A DNA stretch of 64,000 nucleotides, taken from contig NZ_CP046622.1 in assembly GCF_009755665.1 (NCBI RefSeq), positions 2,294,001 to 2,358,000 on the forward strand, read 5' to 3'. This document shows, piece after piece, positions 40,797 to 52,434 of the stretch. A model generated the notes under the pieces. It worked only from the letters and a program-made list of their open reading frames with translations, was not told the DNA's origin and did not search any database. This stretch comes from Variovorax paradoxus (lineage in GTDB: Bacteria > Pseudomonadota > Gammaproteobacteria > Burkholderiales > Burkholderiaceae_C). A program made the translations under genes and the position numbers. Every line of letters begins with the position of its first letter. Position 1 is the stretch's first letter.

Positions 40797-41788
40797 GCGG
40801 AGAGGGTAGTTCCACCCGGCGCCGCTGGCTGTGCGATGCGGCCGCATTGGCGCTGGCCGCGCTGCCCCTGGCGCGCGCTGCCGCTTCGACCGAACCCTTT
40901 CCCTCGCGCCCTGTCACGCTGTGGGTGCCGTGGCCCGCCGGCGGGGCCACCGACATCTCGCTGCGGCTTCTTGCCGAACTGGCCTCCGTGCCGCTGGGCC
41001 AGACGGTGCTGACCGAAAACCGTGGCGGCGCCGGTGGCACGCTGGCCATGCCGGTGCTGCAGCAGGCGCGGCCCGACGGTTACACCATCGCGCAGATGCC
41101 GCAGCCGGTGTTTCGCGCACCGCACACGCAAAAGGTGCTGTGGGACCCTATCCGTGACGTGACGCCGATCGTCCAGGTGTCCAGCGTCACCTTCGGCATG
41201 CTCGTCGCGGCGGGCAGCCCGGCGCGTTCGCTCGAAGACCTGTTCGCATTTGCGCGTGCGCGGCCCGGCGAACTGACCATTGCCACCAACGGCATCGGCA
41301 CCACGCCGCACATGGTTCTGGAAGGGCTGTTCACGGCGCGCGGCCTGCGCTACATCCACGTGCCATACAAGGGCACGGCCGAGCAGCTGAACGCGATTGC
41401 GGGCGGCCAGGTGATGGCGGGCGTCAATTCCACCGGCTTCGGCCCGGCGGTGGATGCGGGCACGCTGCGGCTGCTGGCGATCTTTTCAGGCGAGCGGTCG
41501 AAGCGCTGGCCGCAGGTGCCCGTGCTGCGCGAACTCGGCTTCGACATCGTGGCCAAGTCGCCTTACGGGCTGGCCGGGCCGCGCGGCATGCCGCCGGCCG
41601 TGGTGAAGGTGCTGCATGACGCCTTCAAGAAAGCCATGTTCGACCAGCGCTTCAAGGACGAGCTGGCCAAGTACGACCAGGAGGTCGACTACCTCGGGCC
41701 GGAAGCGTACGCGCAGTCTTGCCGAGAAATCTTCGCGCAGGAGCGCGCCATGGTGGAGAAGCTGGGCCTTACGCGCACCGGCACTTGA
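40793..41788 (+). CDS. Bug-family (tripartite tricarboxylate transporter type) binding protein
   Basis: A 331-residue exported protein with an arginine-rich start (STRRRWLCDAAALALAALPLARA), possibly a Tat signal. It has the family segments VTLWVPWPAGGATDISLR, NRGGAGGTLAMPVL, YIHVPYKGTAEQLNAIAGG and SPYGLAGPRGMPP. Bug proteins bind small carboxylates or related ligands in the periplasm; no TctA/TctB partners are nearby. Its four-base overlap with the ABC permease and place before the TonB receptor suggest it serves the same uptake process, for example binding a metal-chelator complex. That is inference. Confidence 0.8.
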   Translation: MSGEGSSTRRRWLCDAAALALAALPLARAAASTEPFPSRPVTLWVPWPAGGATDISLRLLAELASVPLGQTVLTENRGGAGGTLAMPVLQQARPDGYTIAQMPQPVFRAPHTQKVLWDPIRDVTPIVQVSSVTFGMLVAAGSPARSLEDLFAFARARPGELTIATNGIGTTPHMVLEGLFTARGLRYIHVPYKGTAEQLNAIAGGQVMAGVNSTGFGPAVDAGTLRLLAIFSGERSKRWPQVPVLRELGFDIVAKSPYGLAGPRGMPPAVVKVLHDAFKKAMFDQRFKDELAKYDQEVDYLGPEAYAQSCREIFAQERAMVEKLGLTRTGT

Positions 41789-41803
41789 AAAGGAGGAGCA
41801 TTC

Positions 41804-44107
41804 GTGAGCCGACCGACCAAGCATCTAAAAAAGACCCCACGCCGGCTGATCGGCCTTGCCGTGGCCGCGGCGGCGTGCCCGATGCCGGGCCAGGCGCAAG
41901 AAGCCGCGGCGCAGCCGGGCAGCCTGCCGGCCGTCGAAGTGGTCAGCACCACGCCCGTGCCGGGCATCGAGGTGCCCAAGGACCAGATCCCGTCGAACGT
42001 GCAGACGGCGGACGACCGGAGCCTGCGCCGCGCGCAGAGCCTGAACCTCCCCGATTTCATGTCCACGCAGCTGCCGAGCGTGAACGTGAACGAAATCCAG
42101 GGCAATCCGTACCAGGTCGATGTGAACTACCGCGGCTTTACCGCGAGCCCGGTGCTGGGCACGCCGCAGGGCCTGTCGGTGTACCAGGACGGGGTGCGCG
42201 TGAACGAGCCCTTCGGCGACGTGGTGAACTGGGACCTGATTCCGAGGGCGGCCATCTCGAGCATCACGCTCTTGCCGGGCTCCAACCCGCTGTTCGGGCT
42301 GAACACGCTCGGCGGTGCGCTGTCGCTGCAGACCAAGCGGGGCGATACGCACCCGGGCACCGAGCTGGAGCTGCAGGCCGGCTCCTTCGGCCGCGTGAGC
42401 ACCGAGCTCACGCACGGACGCAAGCTGGGCGAGGGCGGACATCTGTTTCTCGCGCTTGGCGGGCTCAACGAAGACGGCTGGCGCAACTATTCGCCTTCGC
42501 GCGTGCGGCAGCTGTTTGCCAAGGTGGGGCAAGACAGCGGAAAGCTCTCCTGGGACCTGAGCTTTACCCACGGAGACAACCGCATGATCGGCAACGGCCT
42601 GCTGCCCGAGTCGATGCTGTCGCAGAACCGCAGGCAGGTGTACACGCGGCCCGACCGCACCGACAACCGCATGTCGATGCTGACGCTCAACGCCAGCTAC
42701 CGGCTGAGCGACGTGCAGACGATTTCCATGACCGCCTACACGCGGCGCTCGCGCTACAGCACGCTCAACGGCGACCTCAACGACGACTTCGAACCGCCCG
42801 AGGTCGAAGAAACGGGCGTGGAGAACCGCACCTACACGCGGCAGCGCGGCGAGGGCGTGGCGCTGCAGTCGACCTACACGGCCGGCATTCACCAGCTGAC
42901 CTTCGGCGCCTCGGTGGACCGTGCGCGCACGCACTTCCTGCAGACCGAGGCGGAGGGTTTTCTCGTCGGCACGCGCGCCGTGGTGCCGCAGGAAGAAGCC
43001 GAGGCCGACGCACTGCTCGCGGGCAAGAGCCGCACCACGAGCATCTATATTTCAGACCTGATCACGCTGCAGCCGAACCTGCAGCTCAGCCTTTCAGGCC
43101 GCTACAACGACACCCGCGTGTCCACCCGCGACGACGGGCGGGCCTTGCTCGGGCTTTCCACGCAGCTCGACGGCGAAGGCCGCTACAAGAAGTTCAACCC
43201 TGCCATCGGCCTGACGTGGCAGGCCACGCCTCGGCTCACGGCCTATGCCGGCTGGAGCCAGGGCAGCCGCGCGCCGAGCCCTATCGAGCTGGGCTGCTCC
43301 GACCCGGCCAACGCCTGCGTGCTGCCCAATGCACTGCAGTCCGATCCGCCGCTCAAGCAAGTGGTTTCGCAGACCTTCGAAACCGGGTTGCGCGGCACGC
43401 TCGACCATGGGCTGCGGTGGAACGCATCGGTGTTCCGCACGGTCAACAAGGACGACCTGCTGTTCGTCAGCAGCGGGCTCTCGCGCGGCTACTTCAGCAA
43501 CTTTGGACGCACCCTGCGCCAAGGCGTGGAACTCGGCCTTTCGCAGCAGAGCGACAAGCTCGACTGGTCGCTGTCGTACAGCTACCTGCGCGCAAGGTAC
43601 GACTCGCCGGCGTGCCTGGTGTCCGAATCGAACAGCACCGAAGAGACCAGCCCCGCTTGCACCGGCGAAGGCGAGATCGCGGTGCGCCCCGGAGACCGCC
43701 TGCCGGGCCTGCCGGCGCATTCGCTCAAGCTCAATGTCGACTGGCGGATCACGCCCAGCTGGAGCCTGGGCGCGCAGTACCGCGTGTATTCGCGGCAGAC
43801 CGTGCGCGGCAACGAGAACGGCCTGCACGTGCCCGACGGAGCGGACTTCAGCGGCAGCGGCCGCATCGGCGGCTATGCGCTGCTCGACCTCACCACGCGC
43901 TGGAAGCTCGGGCGCAACGTGGAGCTTTTTGCCAAGGTGGCGAACGTGTTCAACCGCCGCTATGCCACCGCGGGACAGTTGGGCCACAACGGCTTTGACG
44001 CGAGCGGTGTGGTGGCGTCTCCGGACGCGTGGCGCAACTCGCAGTTCGTGGCGCCGGGCGCGCCGCGGGCCGTGTGGGTCGGCATGCGGGTGCAACTGGG
44101 CGCCTGA
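41804..44107 (+). CDS. TonB-dependent outer-membrane receptor (possible lanthanophore receptor)
   Basis: A 767-residue TonB-dependent receptor starting at GTG 41804, with AAAGGAGGAG as ribosome-binding site. Signal peptide to about residue 31 (AQAQE), plug domain at about 65-190 (PDFMSTQLPSVNVNEIQ, VYQDGVRVNEPFGD, NPLFGLNTLGGALSL) and a 22-strand-type barrel beyond, with NVFNRRYAT near the end. The plug contains no clear N-terminal signalling extension. As the last gene of the PQQ-associated ABC operon facing xoxF it is a good candidate for the outer-membrane step of lanthanide uptake, as LutH is in Methylobacterium. The ligand is not provable here, and this receptor could also take iron or organic compounds. 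Confidence 0.82.
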   Translation: MSRPTKHLKKTPRRLIGLAVAAAACPMPGQAQEAAAQPGSLPAVEVVSTTPVPGIEVPKDQIPSNVQTADDRSLRRAQSLNLPDFMSTQLPSVNVNEIQGNPYQVDVNYRGFTASPVLGTPQGLSVYQDGVRVNEPFGDVVNWDLIPRAAISSITLLPGSNPLFGLNTLGGALSLQTKRGDTHPGTELELQAGSFGRVSTELTHGRKLGEGGHLFLALGGLNEDGWRNYSPSRVRQLFAKVGQDSGKLSWDLSFTHGDNRMIGNGLLPESMLSQNRRQVYTRPDRTDNRMSMLTLNASYRLSDVQTISMTAYTRRSRYSTLNGDLNDDFEPPEVEETGVENRTYTRQRGEGVALQSTYTAGIHQLTFGASVDRARTHFLQTEAEGFLVGTRAVVPQEEAEADALLAGKSRTTSIYISDLITLQPNLQLSLSGRYNDTRVSTRDDGRALLGLSTQLDGEGRYKKFNPAIGLTWQATPRLTAYAGWSQGSRAPSPIELGCSDPANACVLPNALQSDPPLKQVVSQTFETGLRGTLDHGLRWNASVFRTVNKDDLLFVSSGLSRGYFSNFGRTLRQGVELGLSQQSDKLDWSLSYSYLRARYDSPACLVSESNSTEETSPACTGEGEIAVRPGDRLPGLPAHSLKLNVDWRITPSWSLGAQYRVYSRQTVRGNENGLHVPDGADFSGSGRIGGYALLDLTTRWKLGRNVELFAKVANVFNRRYATAGQLGHNGFDASGVVASPDAWRNSQFVAPGAPRAVWVGMRVQLGA

Positions 44108-44125
44108 GCCCACGCGCCGAACGGT

Positions 44126-45103
44126 TCAGGCAGCGCGCCGTGCGCTGCGCTTCTTTGTCGGCGCCCGCGCCGCGGGCAGCGAACCCAGCTGCTGCTGGAT
44201 CTGCGACTGCCCATGCATGCGCAGGTATTCCTCGAAAGCCAGCGCCACTTGCGGCAGCTGCCGCGACGCGAGGTGCATCACGTACCAGTCGCGCACCACG
44301 GGGTTGCCGGGCACGGGCAGCACGCCCAGCAGCCCTGCGTTCATCTCGAGCACGCAGGTGTGCATCGACAGAAAGGCGATGCCGAAGCCCGCGGCGCACA
44401 TCTGCTTGATGGCCTCGTTGCTCGACAGCTCGGAGCCGATGCGCAGCGGCAGCCCCTGGTCCTTGAAGAAGCGTTCGACCGTGGTGCGGGTGCCCGAACC
44501 GCGCTCGCGCACCAGCATGCGCGTGTCCGAGAGCATGGCAAGCGTGGGCTTGGCCGCGGACATGAGCGGATGGCTCGGCGCCGCGAGAAAGGCCATCGGG
44601 TGCTTGGCGAAGGCGCTGGAGTCGGTCTTCAGCTCGGCGGGCGGGCGGCCCATGATGGCGATGTCGATCTCCTGGCCCGCGAGCATGCGCACGATTTCGT
44701 CGCGGTTGCCGACCTGCAGCTTGACCTTCACCTTCGGATGTTCCTTGGCGAAGTTCACCAATATGGGCGGCAGCAGGTATTCGGCCGTGGTGATCGCGCC
44801 CACACGCAGCGTGCCCGAGAACACGCCCTGCAGCATGGCCATTTCGTCGCCGGCTTCGCGCCACAGGTCGAGGATGCGGCCCGCATAGCCCGCCAGCAGT
44901 TCGCCCGCTTCGGTAAGCCGTATGCCGCGCCCCGTGCGCTGCACGAGCGGCGTGCCGGCCGATTCTTCGAGCGTACCGATCTGGATCGACACCGCCGGTT
45001 GCGTCAGGTGCATTTCGTCCGCGGCAAGTGAAACGCTGCCGAGCCGCGCCACGGCATGAAAGGTGGCGAGCTGGCGAAAGCTCGCGTGCTTGGAAAGAGG
45101 CAT
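44126..45103 (-). CDS. cbbR: LysR-type regulator CbbR
   Basis: A 325-residue LysR regulator with the N-terminal helix-turn-helix (ATFHAVARLGSVSLAADEMHLTQPAVSIQI) and a ligand-binding domain with ITTAEYLLPPILVNFAKEHP, the sequence typical of CbbR. It diverges from cbbL with 121 bases between starts, the usual arrangement for Calvin-cycle operons, and would activate them in response to metabolites such as RuBP, PEP or NADPH. Start ATG 45103. The C-terminal tail is basic (PTKKRSARRAA). Confidence 0.92.
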   Translation of the reverse strand: MPLSKHASFRQLATFHAVARLGSVSLAADEMHLTQPAVSIQIGTLEESAGTPLVQRTGRGIRLTEAGELLAGYAGRILDLWREAGDEMAMLQGVFSGTLRVGAITTAEYLLPPILVNFAKEHPKVKVKLQVGNRDEIVRMLAGQEIDIAIMGRPPAELKTDSSAFAKHPMAFLAAPSHPLMSAAKPTLAMLSDTRMLVRERGSGTRTTVERFFKDQGLPLRIGSELSSNEAIKQMCAAGFGIAFLSMHTCVLEMNAGLLGVLPVPGNPVVRDWYVMHLASRQLPQVALAFEEYLRMHGQSQIQQQLGSLPAARAPTKKRSARRAA

Positions 45104-45141
45104 GACTGTGATATTAGTTTTGGCAAATGTGAATGTCAAAA

Positions 45142-46691
<1,550 letters not shown>

Positions 46692-46726
46692 CGCGACCCG
46701 TTCACCTTTTTCCTGGAGCAAGCGAC

Positions 46727-47146
46727 ATGCGAATCACACAAGGCACTTTTTCCTTCTTGCCCGACCTGAGCAACGAGCAGATCAGCCGCCAGGTCGAGTA
46801 TTGCCTGGACAAGGGCTGGGCCATCGGTCTCGAATACACCGACGACCCGCACCCGCGCAACACCTTCTGGGAGATGTTCGGCAACCCGATGTTCGACATC
46901 AAGGATGCGGCCGGCGTCATGCTCGAGCTCGCGGCCTGCCGCAAGACCTTTCCGCAGCAGTACATCCGCGTGACGGCGTTCGATTCGACGCATGGCACCG
47001 AGTCGGTGGTGATGTCGTTCATCGTCAACCGTCCCTCCAACGAGCCGGGCTTTCGCCTTATTCGCACCGAGGAGCCGGGCCGCACGATCCGCTACAGCAT
47101 CGAGAGCTACGCGGCGCAGGCGCGACCCGAAGGCAGCCGGTACTGA
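46727..47146 (+). CDS. cbbS: RuBisCO small subunit
   Basis: A 139-residue small chain with [26 protein letters not shown] at the start and [19 protein letters not shown]-like strand ([11 protein letters not shown]). It is longer than green-type small subunits owing to the C-terminal hairpin extension of red-type enzymes ([18 protein letters not shown]), which matches cbbL and cbbX. The ATG follows a TGGAG ribosome-binding site, 35 bases after cbbL. Confidence 0.95.
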   Translation: MRITQGTFSFLPDLSNEQISRQVEYCLDKGWAIGLEYTDDPHPRNTFWEMFGNPMFDIKDAAGVMLELAACRKTFPQQYIRVTAFDSTHGTESVVMSFIVNRPSNEPGFRLIRTEEPGRTIRYSIESYAAQARPEGSRY

Positions 47147-47184
47147 GCGGAACACGCCACGCGCACGCATTGCCAGAGGCACGC

Positions 47185-48114
47185 ATGGACGCCACCGAAA
47201 CTCCCACCGCCCCGGCCGTTGCCACGGCGCCGAAGCAGCTCTTCGAGTCTTCGGGCGTGAAGGCGCTGCTCGACCAGCTCGATGCCGAGCTGATCGGCCT
47301 GGCGCCGGTGAAGGGGCGCATCCGCGACGTTGCGGCGCTGCTCCTTATCGACAAGCTGCGCCAGGAACAGGGGCTGCAGTCGCAGCCGCCTTCGCTGCAC
47401 ATGTCTTTTACTGGCAACCCTGGCACCGGCAAGACCACGGTGGCCATGCGCATGGCCGAGGTGCTCAAGCAGCTGGGCTATGTGCGCAAGGGCCACCTGG
47501 TGGCGGTGACGCGCGACGACCTGGTGGGTCAGTTCATAGGCCACACGGCGCCCAAGACCAAGGAAGTGATCAAGAAGGCCATGGGCGGCGTGCTGTTCAT
47601 CGACGAGGCTTACTACCTGTACCGGCCCGAGAACGAGCGCGACTACGGGCAGGAGTCGATCGAGATATTGCTGCAGGTGATGGAGAACCAGCGTGACGAC
47701 CTGGTGGTGATTCTTGCGGGCTACAAGGACCGCATGGAGACCTTCTTCAGCAGCAACCCGGGCATGGCTTCTCGCATTGCGCACCACATCGATTTTCCGG
47801 ACTACAGCGAAGCCGAGCTCATGCAGATTGCGCAGCTCATGCTGGGGCGGCTGAACTACAGCTTCGACGACGGCGCGGTGTCCACCTTTGGGCGTTATGT
47901 GAGCCTCCGGCGCAGCCAGCCGCACTTTGCCAATGCGCGGTCGATCCGCAATGCGCTCGACCGCATCCGGCTGCGCCACGCCACGCGCCTCTTCGGTAGC
48001 GAGAACGCCCTGACGCGCGAGCAGCTTTGCACGCTCGAGGCGCAAGACATCCTGGCGAGCCGCGTCTTCAACCCGCCGGCCGATTCCGCGCCGGCAGCAG
48101 GAGCAAGCAAATGA
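47185..48114 (+). CDS. cbbX: RuBisCO activase CbbX (red type)
   Basis: A 309-residue AAA+ protein that remodels inhibited red-type RuBisCO by pulling on the large-subunit C-terminus. Walker A is [16 protein letters not shown], Walker [15 protein letters not shown], and the pore loop region [12 protein letters not shown] with the sensor motif [10 protein letters not shown]. Overlaps cbbY by four bases (ATGA). Confidence 0.95.
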   Translation: MDATETPTAPAVATAPKQLFESSGVKALLDQLDAELIGLAPVKGRIRDVAALLLIDKLRQEQGLQSQPPSLHMSFTGNPGTGKTTVAMRMAEVLKQLGYVRKGHLVAVTRDDLVGQFIGHTAPKTKEVIKKAMGGVLFIDEAYYLYRPENERDYGQESIEILLQVMENQRDDLVVILAGYKDRMETFFSSNPGMASRIAHHIDFPDYSEAELMQIAQLMLGRLNYSFDDGAVSTFGRYVSLRRSQPHFANARSIRNALDRIRLRHATRLFGSENALTREQLCTLEAQDILASRVFNPPADSAPAAGASK

Positions 48115-48914
48115 GCATCGAAGCCCTTGTATTCGACGTGGACGGCACCCTGGCCGACACCGAGGAAGTGCACCGCATGGCCTTCAACCTTGCGTTCGAC
48201 CAGCTGGGGCTCGGCTGGCACTGGGAGCAGGCCGAGTACCGCTCGCTGCTGGCCGTGACGGGCGGCAAGGAGCGCATGAAGGCCTACATCGACTCGCTTC
48301 CCCTGGCCACAGCTGACAAGAAGCGCCTGCACGAACGCGTGCCCGAGATCCATGCCGCAAAGACGCAGCACTACACCGACATGGCGCGCCGCGGCGGCAT
48401 TGCGCTGCGCCCCGGCGTGCTGCGGTTTCTTGAAGAGGCCCAGAACGCCGGCTTGCGGCTGGCCATTGCCAGCACCACCACCGCCGTCAACATAGATGCG
48501 CTGCTGCAGGCCACGCTGGGCCCGCGCGGCCTCACGATGTTCGATGTGATTGCCTGCGGCGACCAAGTGCGCGCAAAGAAGCCGGCTTCCGACATCTACC
48601 TGCTGGCGCTCGAAACGCTGGGTGTGCCGCCCGAGCGCGCCATCGCCATCGAAGACTCGCCCAACGGCTTGCGCTCCGCCCTTGGGGCCGGCCTATGGAC
48701 GCTGGTCACGCCCACCTTCTGGACCGAAGGCAGCGACTTCCGCGGTGCGGGGCTGGTGCTGCCCGGGCTCGGAGACGCGGCCGATCCACTGCCCGGCGAA
48801 CCCGGCGGCCAGCTCCAGCGTGCGCCATGGCTCGGAATCGACGAACTGCTGGAAATGGCCTCCACGGCGCCGCAGCTCAATGCCGTGCAGGCGCTCTACC
48901 GGGAGGGCTGTTGA
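48111..48914 (+). CDS. cbbY: CbbY sugar-bisphosphatase (HAD family)
   Basis: A 267-residue HAD phosphatase with motif [20 protein letters not shown], motif III around [15 protein letters not shown], and motif [20 protein letters not shown]. CbbY enzymes of red-type operons dephosphorylate xylulose-1,5-bisphosphate, a misfire product that inhibits RuBisCO. The overlap with cbbX couples the two repair functions. Confidence 0.92.
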   Translation: MSIEALVFDVDGTLADTEEVHRMAFNLAFDQLGLGWHWEQAEYRSLLAVTGGKERMKAYIDSLPLATADKKRLHERVPEIHAAKTQHYTDMARRGGIALRPGVLRFLEEAQNAGLRLAIASTTTAVNIDALLQATLGPRGLTMFDVIACGDQVRAKKPASDIYLLALETLGVPPERAIAIEDSPNGLRSALGAGLWTLVTPTFWTEGSDFRGAGLVLPGLGDAADPLPGEPGGQLQRAPWLGIDELLEMASTAPQLNAVQALYREGC

Positions 48915-48915
48915 C

Positions 48916-49641
48916 ATGCAGAACCCGAAAACCGCTCCGCCGCCGCCCGGCCAGCCGATGCGCATTGCGCCCAGCCTGCTGTCCGCCAATTTCGCGCGGC
49001 TCGGCGAAGAAGTGTCGGCGGTCATCGAAGCCGGTGCCGACCTGATCCATTTCGACGTCATGGACAACCACTATGTACCGAATCTGACAATCGGCCCGCT
49101 GGTGTGCGAGGCCATCAGGCCCTACGCGACGGTGCCGATCGACGTGCACCTGATGGTCAAGCCGGTCGATGCGCTGATCCCGATGTTCGCGGAGGCGGGC
49201 GCCTCGATCATTTCTTTTCACCCGGAGGCCACCGAGCACATCGACCGCACGGTCCGGCTCATCACGGCCAGCGGCTGCAAGGCCGGGCTGGTGCTCAACC
49301 CCGCCACGCCGCTGCAGGTGCTCGACCATGTGCTGGACCAGCTCGACCTGGTGCTGCTGATGTCGGTCAACCCCGGCTTCGGCGGGCAGAGCTTCATCGA
49401 GAGCGTGCTGCCGAAGATCGAGGCGGTGCGCCGCCGCATCGATGCGAGCGGGCGCGACATCTGGCTCGAGGTGGACGGCGGCGTGAAGCCCGGCAACGCG
49501 GCGCGCATCGGCGCGGCGGGCGCCGACACGCTGGTGGCGGGCTCCGCGGTCTTCAGCGGCGGCCGCTACCGCGAAGCCATCGACGCGATCCGCACCCAGG
49601 CGCTTCAGGGGCGGCTTGCCGTGGAAGGGTGTCCCGCATGA
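48916..49641 (+). CDS. cbbE: Ribulose-phosphate 3-epimerase (CbbE)
   Basis: A 241-residue TIM-barrel epimerase, converting xylulose-5-phosphate and ribulose-5-phosphate. Family motifs are [37 protein letters not shown]-type PIDVHLMVK and [15 protein letters not shown]. The first 14 residues (Pro-rich) are a variable extension; M15 would be a shorter alternative start. Coupled to cbbZ by ATGA overlap. Confidence 0.94.
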   Translation: MQNPKTAPPPPGQPMRIAPSLLSANFARLGEEVSAVIEAGADLIHFDVMDNHYVPNLTIGPLVCEAIRPYATVPIDVHLMVKPVDALIPMFAEAGASIISFHPEATEHIDRTVRLITASGCKAGLVLNPATPLQVLDHVLDQLDLVLLMSVNPGFGGQSFIESVLPKIEAVRRRIDASGRDIWLEVDGGVKPGNAARIGAAGADTLVAGSAVFSGGRYREAIDAIRTQALQGRLAVEGCPA

Positions 49642-50357
49642 CGAAGGACCTGCGCGGCATCGACGCCATCGCCTTCGACCTGGACGGCACCCTGGTCGAC
49701 AGTGCCCCCGACATTCGCGAGGCGCTGAATGCCGCGCTCCGACAGGAAGGACTGGCCCGCTTCGACCTGGACACCGTGCGCGCGTGGATCGGCGACGGCC
49801 CTGACGCGCTCATCCTGCAGGCCCTGCGCCGGCAAGGCGTGCCGGGCGATGAGGCACTGCGCCTGCGGCTGCGCCGCGCGTTCGATGCCGTCACGCTGGC
49901 GGCGCCATTGCAGTTCGGCGGCGTGTTCGAAGGCATTGCGGAACTGGTCGCCGGGCTGCGCCGCACGCTGCCGATGGTGGTGGTGACCAACAAGCCGACG
50001 CCGCTGGCACGCGCCGTGCTGGATGCCGCAAGTCTGCTGCCGGCGATGGCGGGGGTCTACGGCGCCGACGCCGCGGCGCAGCGCAAGCCCGCGCCTTTCC
50101 TGTTGCAGGCTGCGGCGCGCCAGTTGGGTGTGGAACCCGCGCGGCTGCTGATGGTGGGCGACGGTCCGGCCGACCTGCTGGCGGCGCATGCGGCCGGCTG
50201 TCCGGCGGCGCTGGTGGCATGGGGCTATGGCGGCCATGCGGCGGCGGCCGGCGCGGCGCCTGCCTGGCGCGTCGCCACGCCGCAGCAGCTGCTGCTGACG
50301 GTGCGCGAGTCGCGCCCCGTGCGGCGCGACGAAGAAACGACGACGACCAGAGTTTGA
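49638..50357 (+). CDS. cbbZ: Phosphoglycolate phosphatase (CbbZ)
   Basis: A 239-residue HAD phosphatase with [17 protein letters not shown] (motif I), [14 protein letters not shown] (motif II), AAQRKPAPF (motif III) and [17 protein letters not shown] (motif IV). It removes phosphate from 2-phosphoglycolate made by RuBisCO oxygenation. Clearly part of the cbb operon, overlapping cbbE and 21 bases from cbbF. Confidence 0.92.
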   Translation: MTKDLRGIDAIAFDLDGTLVDSAPDIREALNAALRQEGLARFDLDTVRAWIGDGPDALILQALRRQGVPGDEALRLRLRRAFDAVTLAAPLQFGGVFEGIAELVAGLRRTLPMVVVTNKPTPLARAVLDAASLLPAMAGVYGADAAAQRKPAPFLLQAAARQLGVEPARLLMVGDGPADLLAAHAAGCPAALVAWGYGGHAAAAGAAPAWRVATPQQLLLTVRESRPVRRDEETTTTRV

Positions 50358-50378
50358 AAAATCCAACAGGAGACGATC

Positions 50379-51452
50379 ATGCCCATTGCAGGCAAGGCCA
50401 CGCTGACCCAATACATCATCGAGGAGCGCCGCCGCCACCCCGGTGCCACGGGCGCGCTCAACGCGCTCATCACCGACGTCTCGCTGGCCTGCAAGGCAAT
50501 CTCGCGCAAGGTGGCGCTCGGCGCGCTGGGCGATGTGCTGGGCAGCGCCAGCACGCAGAACGTGCAGGGCGAAGAGCAGAAGACGCTCGACGTGCTGAGC
50601 AACGACATGTTCCTGCGCGCCAACGAATGGGGCGGCCACGTGGCGGGCATGGTGTCTGAAGAAATGGAAGAGCCCTACCTGCCGCCGCAGCAGTATCCGC
50701 GCGGCAAGTACCTGCTGCTGTTCGATCCGCTCGATGGCTCGTCGAACATCGATGTGAATGTGGCGGTGGGCAGCATCTTCTCGATACTGCGCGCGCCGAC
50801 GCTCGACGCCGATGCCAAGCCCGAAGACTTTTTGCAGCCAGGCACCGAGCAGGTGGGCGCCGGTTATGCGATCTACGGGCCTTCGACCATGCTGGTGCTC
50901 ACGCTGGGCAACGGCACGCATGCGTTCACGCTCGACCCGCAGCTGGGCGAATGGGTGCTGAGCCACCCGAACCTGAGTATTCCGCGGCAGACCAGCGAGT
51001 TTGCAATCAACGCGTCGAACAGCCGCTTCTGGGAGCCGGCGGTGAAGCGCTATGTCGACGAATGCCTGGCCGGCAAGGAGGGGCCGCGCGGCATCGACTT
51101 CAACATGCGGTGGATCGCCTCCCTGGTGGCCGAGACGCATCGCATCCTGATGCGCGGTGGCGTTTTCATGTACCCGCGCGACAGCAAGGAATCGGGCCGC
51201 GACGGGCGCTTGCGGCTGCTGTACGAGGCCAACCCGATTTCATTCTTGATCGAGCAGGCCGGCGGCATGGCCAGCACCGGGCGGCGGCGGCTGATGGCGG
51301 TGGAGCCGGAGTCGATTCACCAGCGCATCGGCTTCGTCTTCGGTTCGTCGGAAGAGGTGGCGCGCGTGGAGGCCTACCACAGCGAAGACCCGCAGGACAC
51401 CTACCAGGCGCCGCTCTTCGGTAAACGCGGACTCTTTGCGACCGCTGCCTGA
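50379..51452 (+). CDS. cbbF: Class I fructose-1,6-bisphosphatase (CbbF)
   Basis: A 357-residue class I FBPase with [22 protein letters not shown] (metal and phosphate site), [12 protein letters not shown] and [17 protein letters not shown], followed by [13 protein letters not shown]. It makes fructose-6-phosphate, and often also acts on sedoheptulose-1,7-bisphosphate in the Calvin cycle. An AGGAG ribosome-binding site precedes the ATG. The 51-base gap to cbbP holds two GAGCGGTTGC repeats and a run of seven T, maybe a weak partial terminator. Confidence 0.95.
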   Translation: MPIAGKATLTQYIIEERRRHPGATGALNALITDVSLACKAISRKVALGALGDVLGSASTQNVQGEEQKTLDVLSNDMFLRANEWGGHVAGMVSEEMEEPYLPPQQYPRGKYLLLFDPLDGSSNIDVNVAVGSIFSILRAPTLDADAKPEDFLQPGTEQVGAGYAIYGPSTMLVLTLGNGTHAFTLDPQLGEWVLSHPNLSIPRQTSEFAINASNSRFWEPAVKRYVDECLAGKEGPRGIDFNMRWIASLVAETHRILMRGGVFMYPRDSKESGRDGRLRLLYEANPISFLIEQAGGMASTGRRRLMAVEPESIHQRIGFVFGSSEEVARVEAYHSEDPQDTYQAPLFGKRGLFATAA

Positions 51453-51503
51453 GCGGTTGCAGAGCGGTTGCGGCACAGCTTTTTTTATCTCCCCAAGGCC
51501 ACC

Positions 51504-52382
51504 ATGTCAGCCAAACATCCCATCGTTGCCATTACCGGTTCGTCCGGCGCGGGCACCACGTCCGTCACGCGAACATTCGAGAACATCTTTCGGCGCGAAA
51601 GCGTCAAGGCGGCCATTGTGGAGGGCGACAGCTTTCACCGCTACGACCGCAATTCGATGAAGGTAGCCATGGCCGAAGCCGAGGCCGCCGGCAACCGCAA
51701 CTTCAGCCACTTTGGCGAGGATGCGAACCTGTTCGCCGAACTGGAGGCGCTGTTTCGCGACTACGGCGAATGCGGCGCCGGCCGCAGCCGCAAGTACCTG
51801 CACGACGCACAGGAAGCCGCGCCCTTCAAGCAGGAGCCCGGCACCTTCACCGAATGGGAGACGCTGCCCGCCAGCGAGCTGCTGTTCTACGAAGGCCTGC
51901 ACGGCGGCGTGACGACGGAGAAGGTCGACATTGCGCGCCATGTGGACCTGCTGATTGGCGTGGTGCCGGTGATCAACCTCGAGTGGATCCAGAAGCTGCA
52001 CCGCGACAAGAACACACGCGGCTATTCGACCGAGGCCGTGACCGACGTGATTCTCAGGCGCATGAACGAGTACGTGCACTACATCTGCCCGCAGTTCACG
52101 CGCACGCACATCAACTTTCAGCGCGTGCCGGTGGTGGACACCTCCGACCCGTTCATTGCGCGGACCATTCCAAGCCCGGACGAAAGCCTGGTGGTGATCC
52201 GTTTCGCCAACCCGATCGGCTTCGACTTTCCGTACCTGCTGAGCATGCTGCACGACTCGTTCATGTCGCGCGCCAACACGCTGGTGGTGCCGGGCGGAAA
52301 GATGGAGCTGGCCATGCAGCTGATCTTCACACCGATGATCCTGCGCCTGATGGAGCGCCGCAAGAAGGCCTATGCGATCTGA
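51504..52382 (+). CDS. cbbP: Phosphoribulokinase (CbbP)
   Basis: A 292-residue proteobacterial phosphoribulokinase. The P-loop is AITGSSGAGTTSVTR (Thr in place of the usual Lys, normal for this class), followed by EGDSFHRYDR and FYEGLHGG. Length matches the octameric, NADH-activated enzymes. It phosphorylates ribulose-5-phosphate to the RuBisCO substrate. Start ATG 51504 is the first Met before the conserved region. Confidence 0.96.
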   Translation: MSAKHPIVAITGSSGAGTTSVTRTFENIFRRESVKAAIVEGDSFHRYDRNSMKVAMAEAEAAGNRNFSHFGEDANLFAELEALFRDYGECGAGRSRKYLHDAQEAAPFKQEPGTFTEWETLPASELLFYEGLHGGVTTEKVDIARHVDLLIGVVPVINLEWIQKLHRDKNTRGYSTEAVTDVILRRMNEYVHYICPQFTRTHINFQRVPVVDTSDPFIARTIPSPDESLVVIRFANPIGFDFPYLLSMLHDSFMSRANTLVVPGGKMELAMQLIFTPMILRLMERRKKAYAI

Positions 52383-52434
52383 CGCGCCGCGCACTGCCTG
52401 CACACCGCACAAAACCATCAACAGGATCTTCGGC

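Noticed and set aside
41824..42934. Long minus-strand open frames inside the TonB receptor and many other genes
   Set aside because: They mirror the third-position GC bias of the real genes on the other strand, have no family motifs and lack ribosome-binding sites.
51453..51503. A strong intrinsic terminator between cbbF and cbbP
   Set aside because: There is a run of seven T but only a short, imperfect stem, and the cbb genes continue in the same direction.
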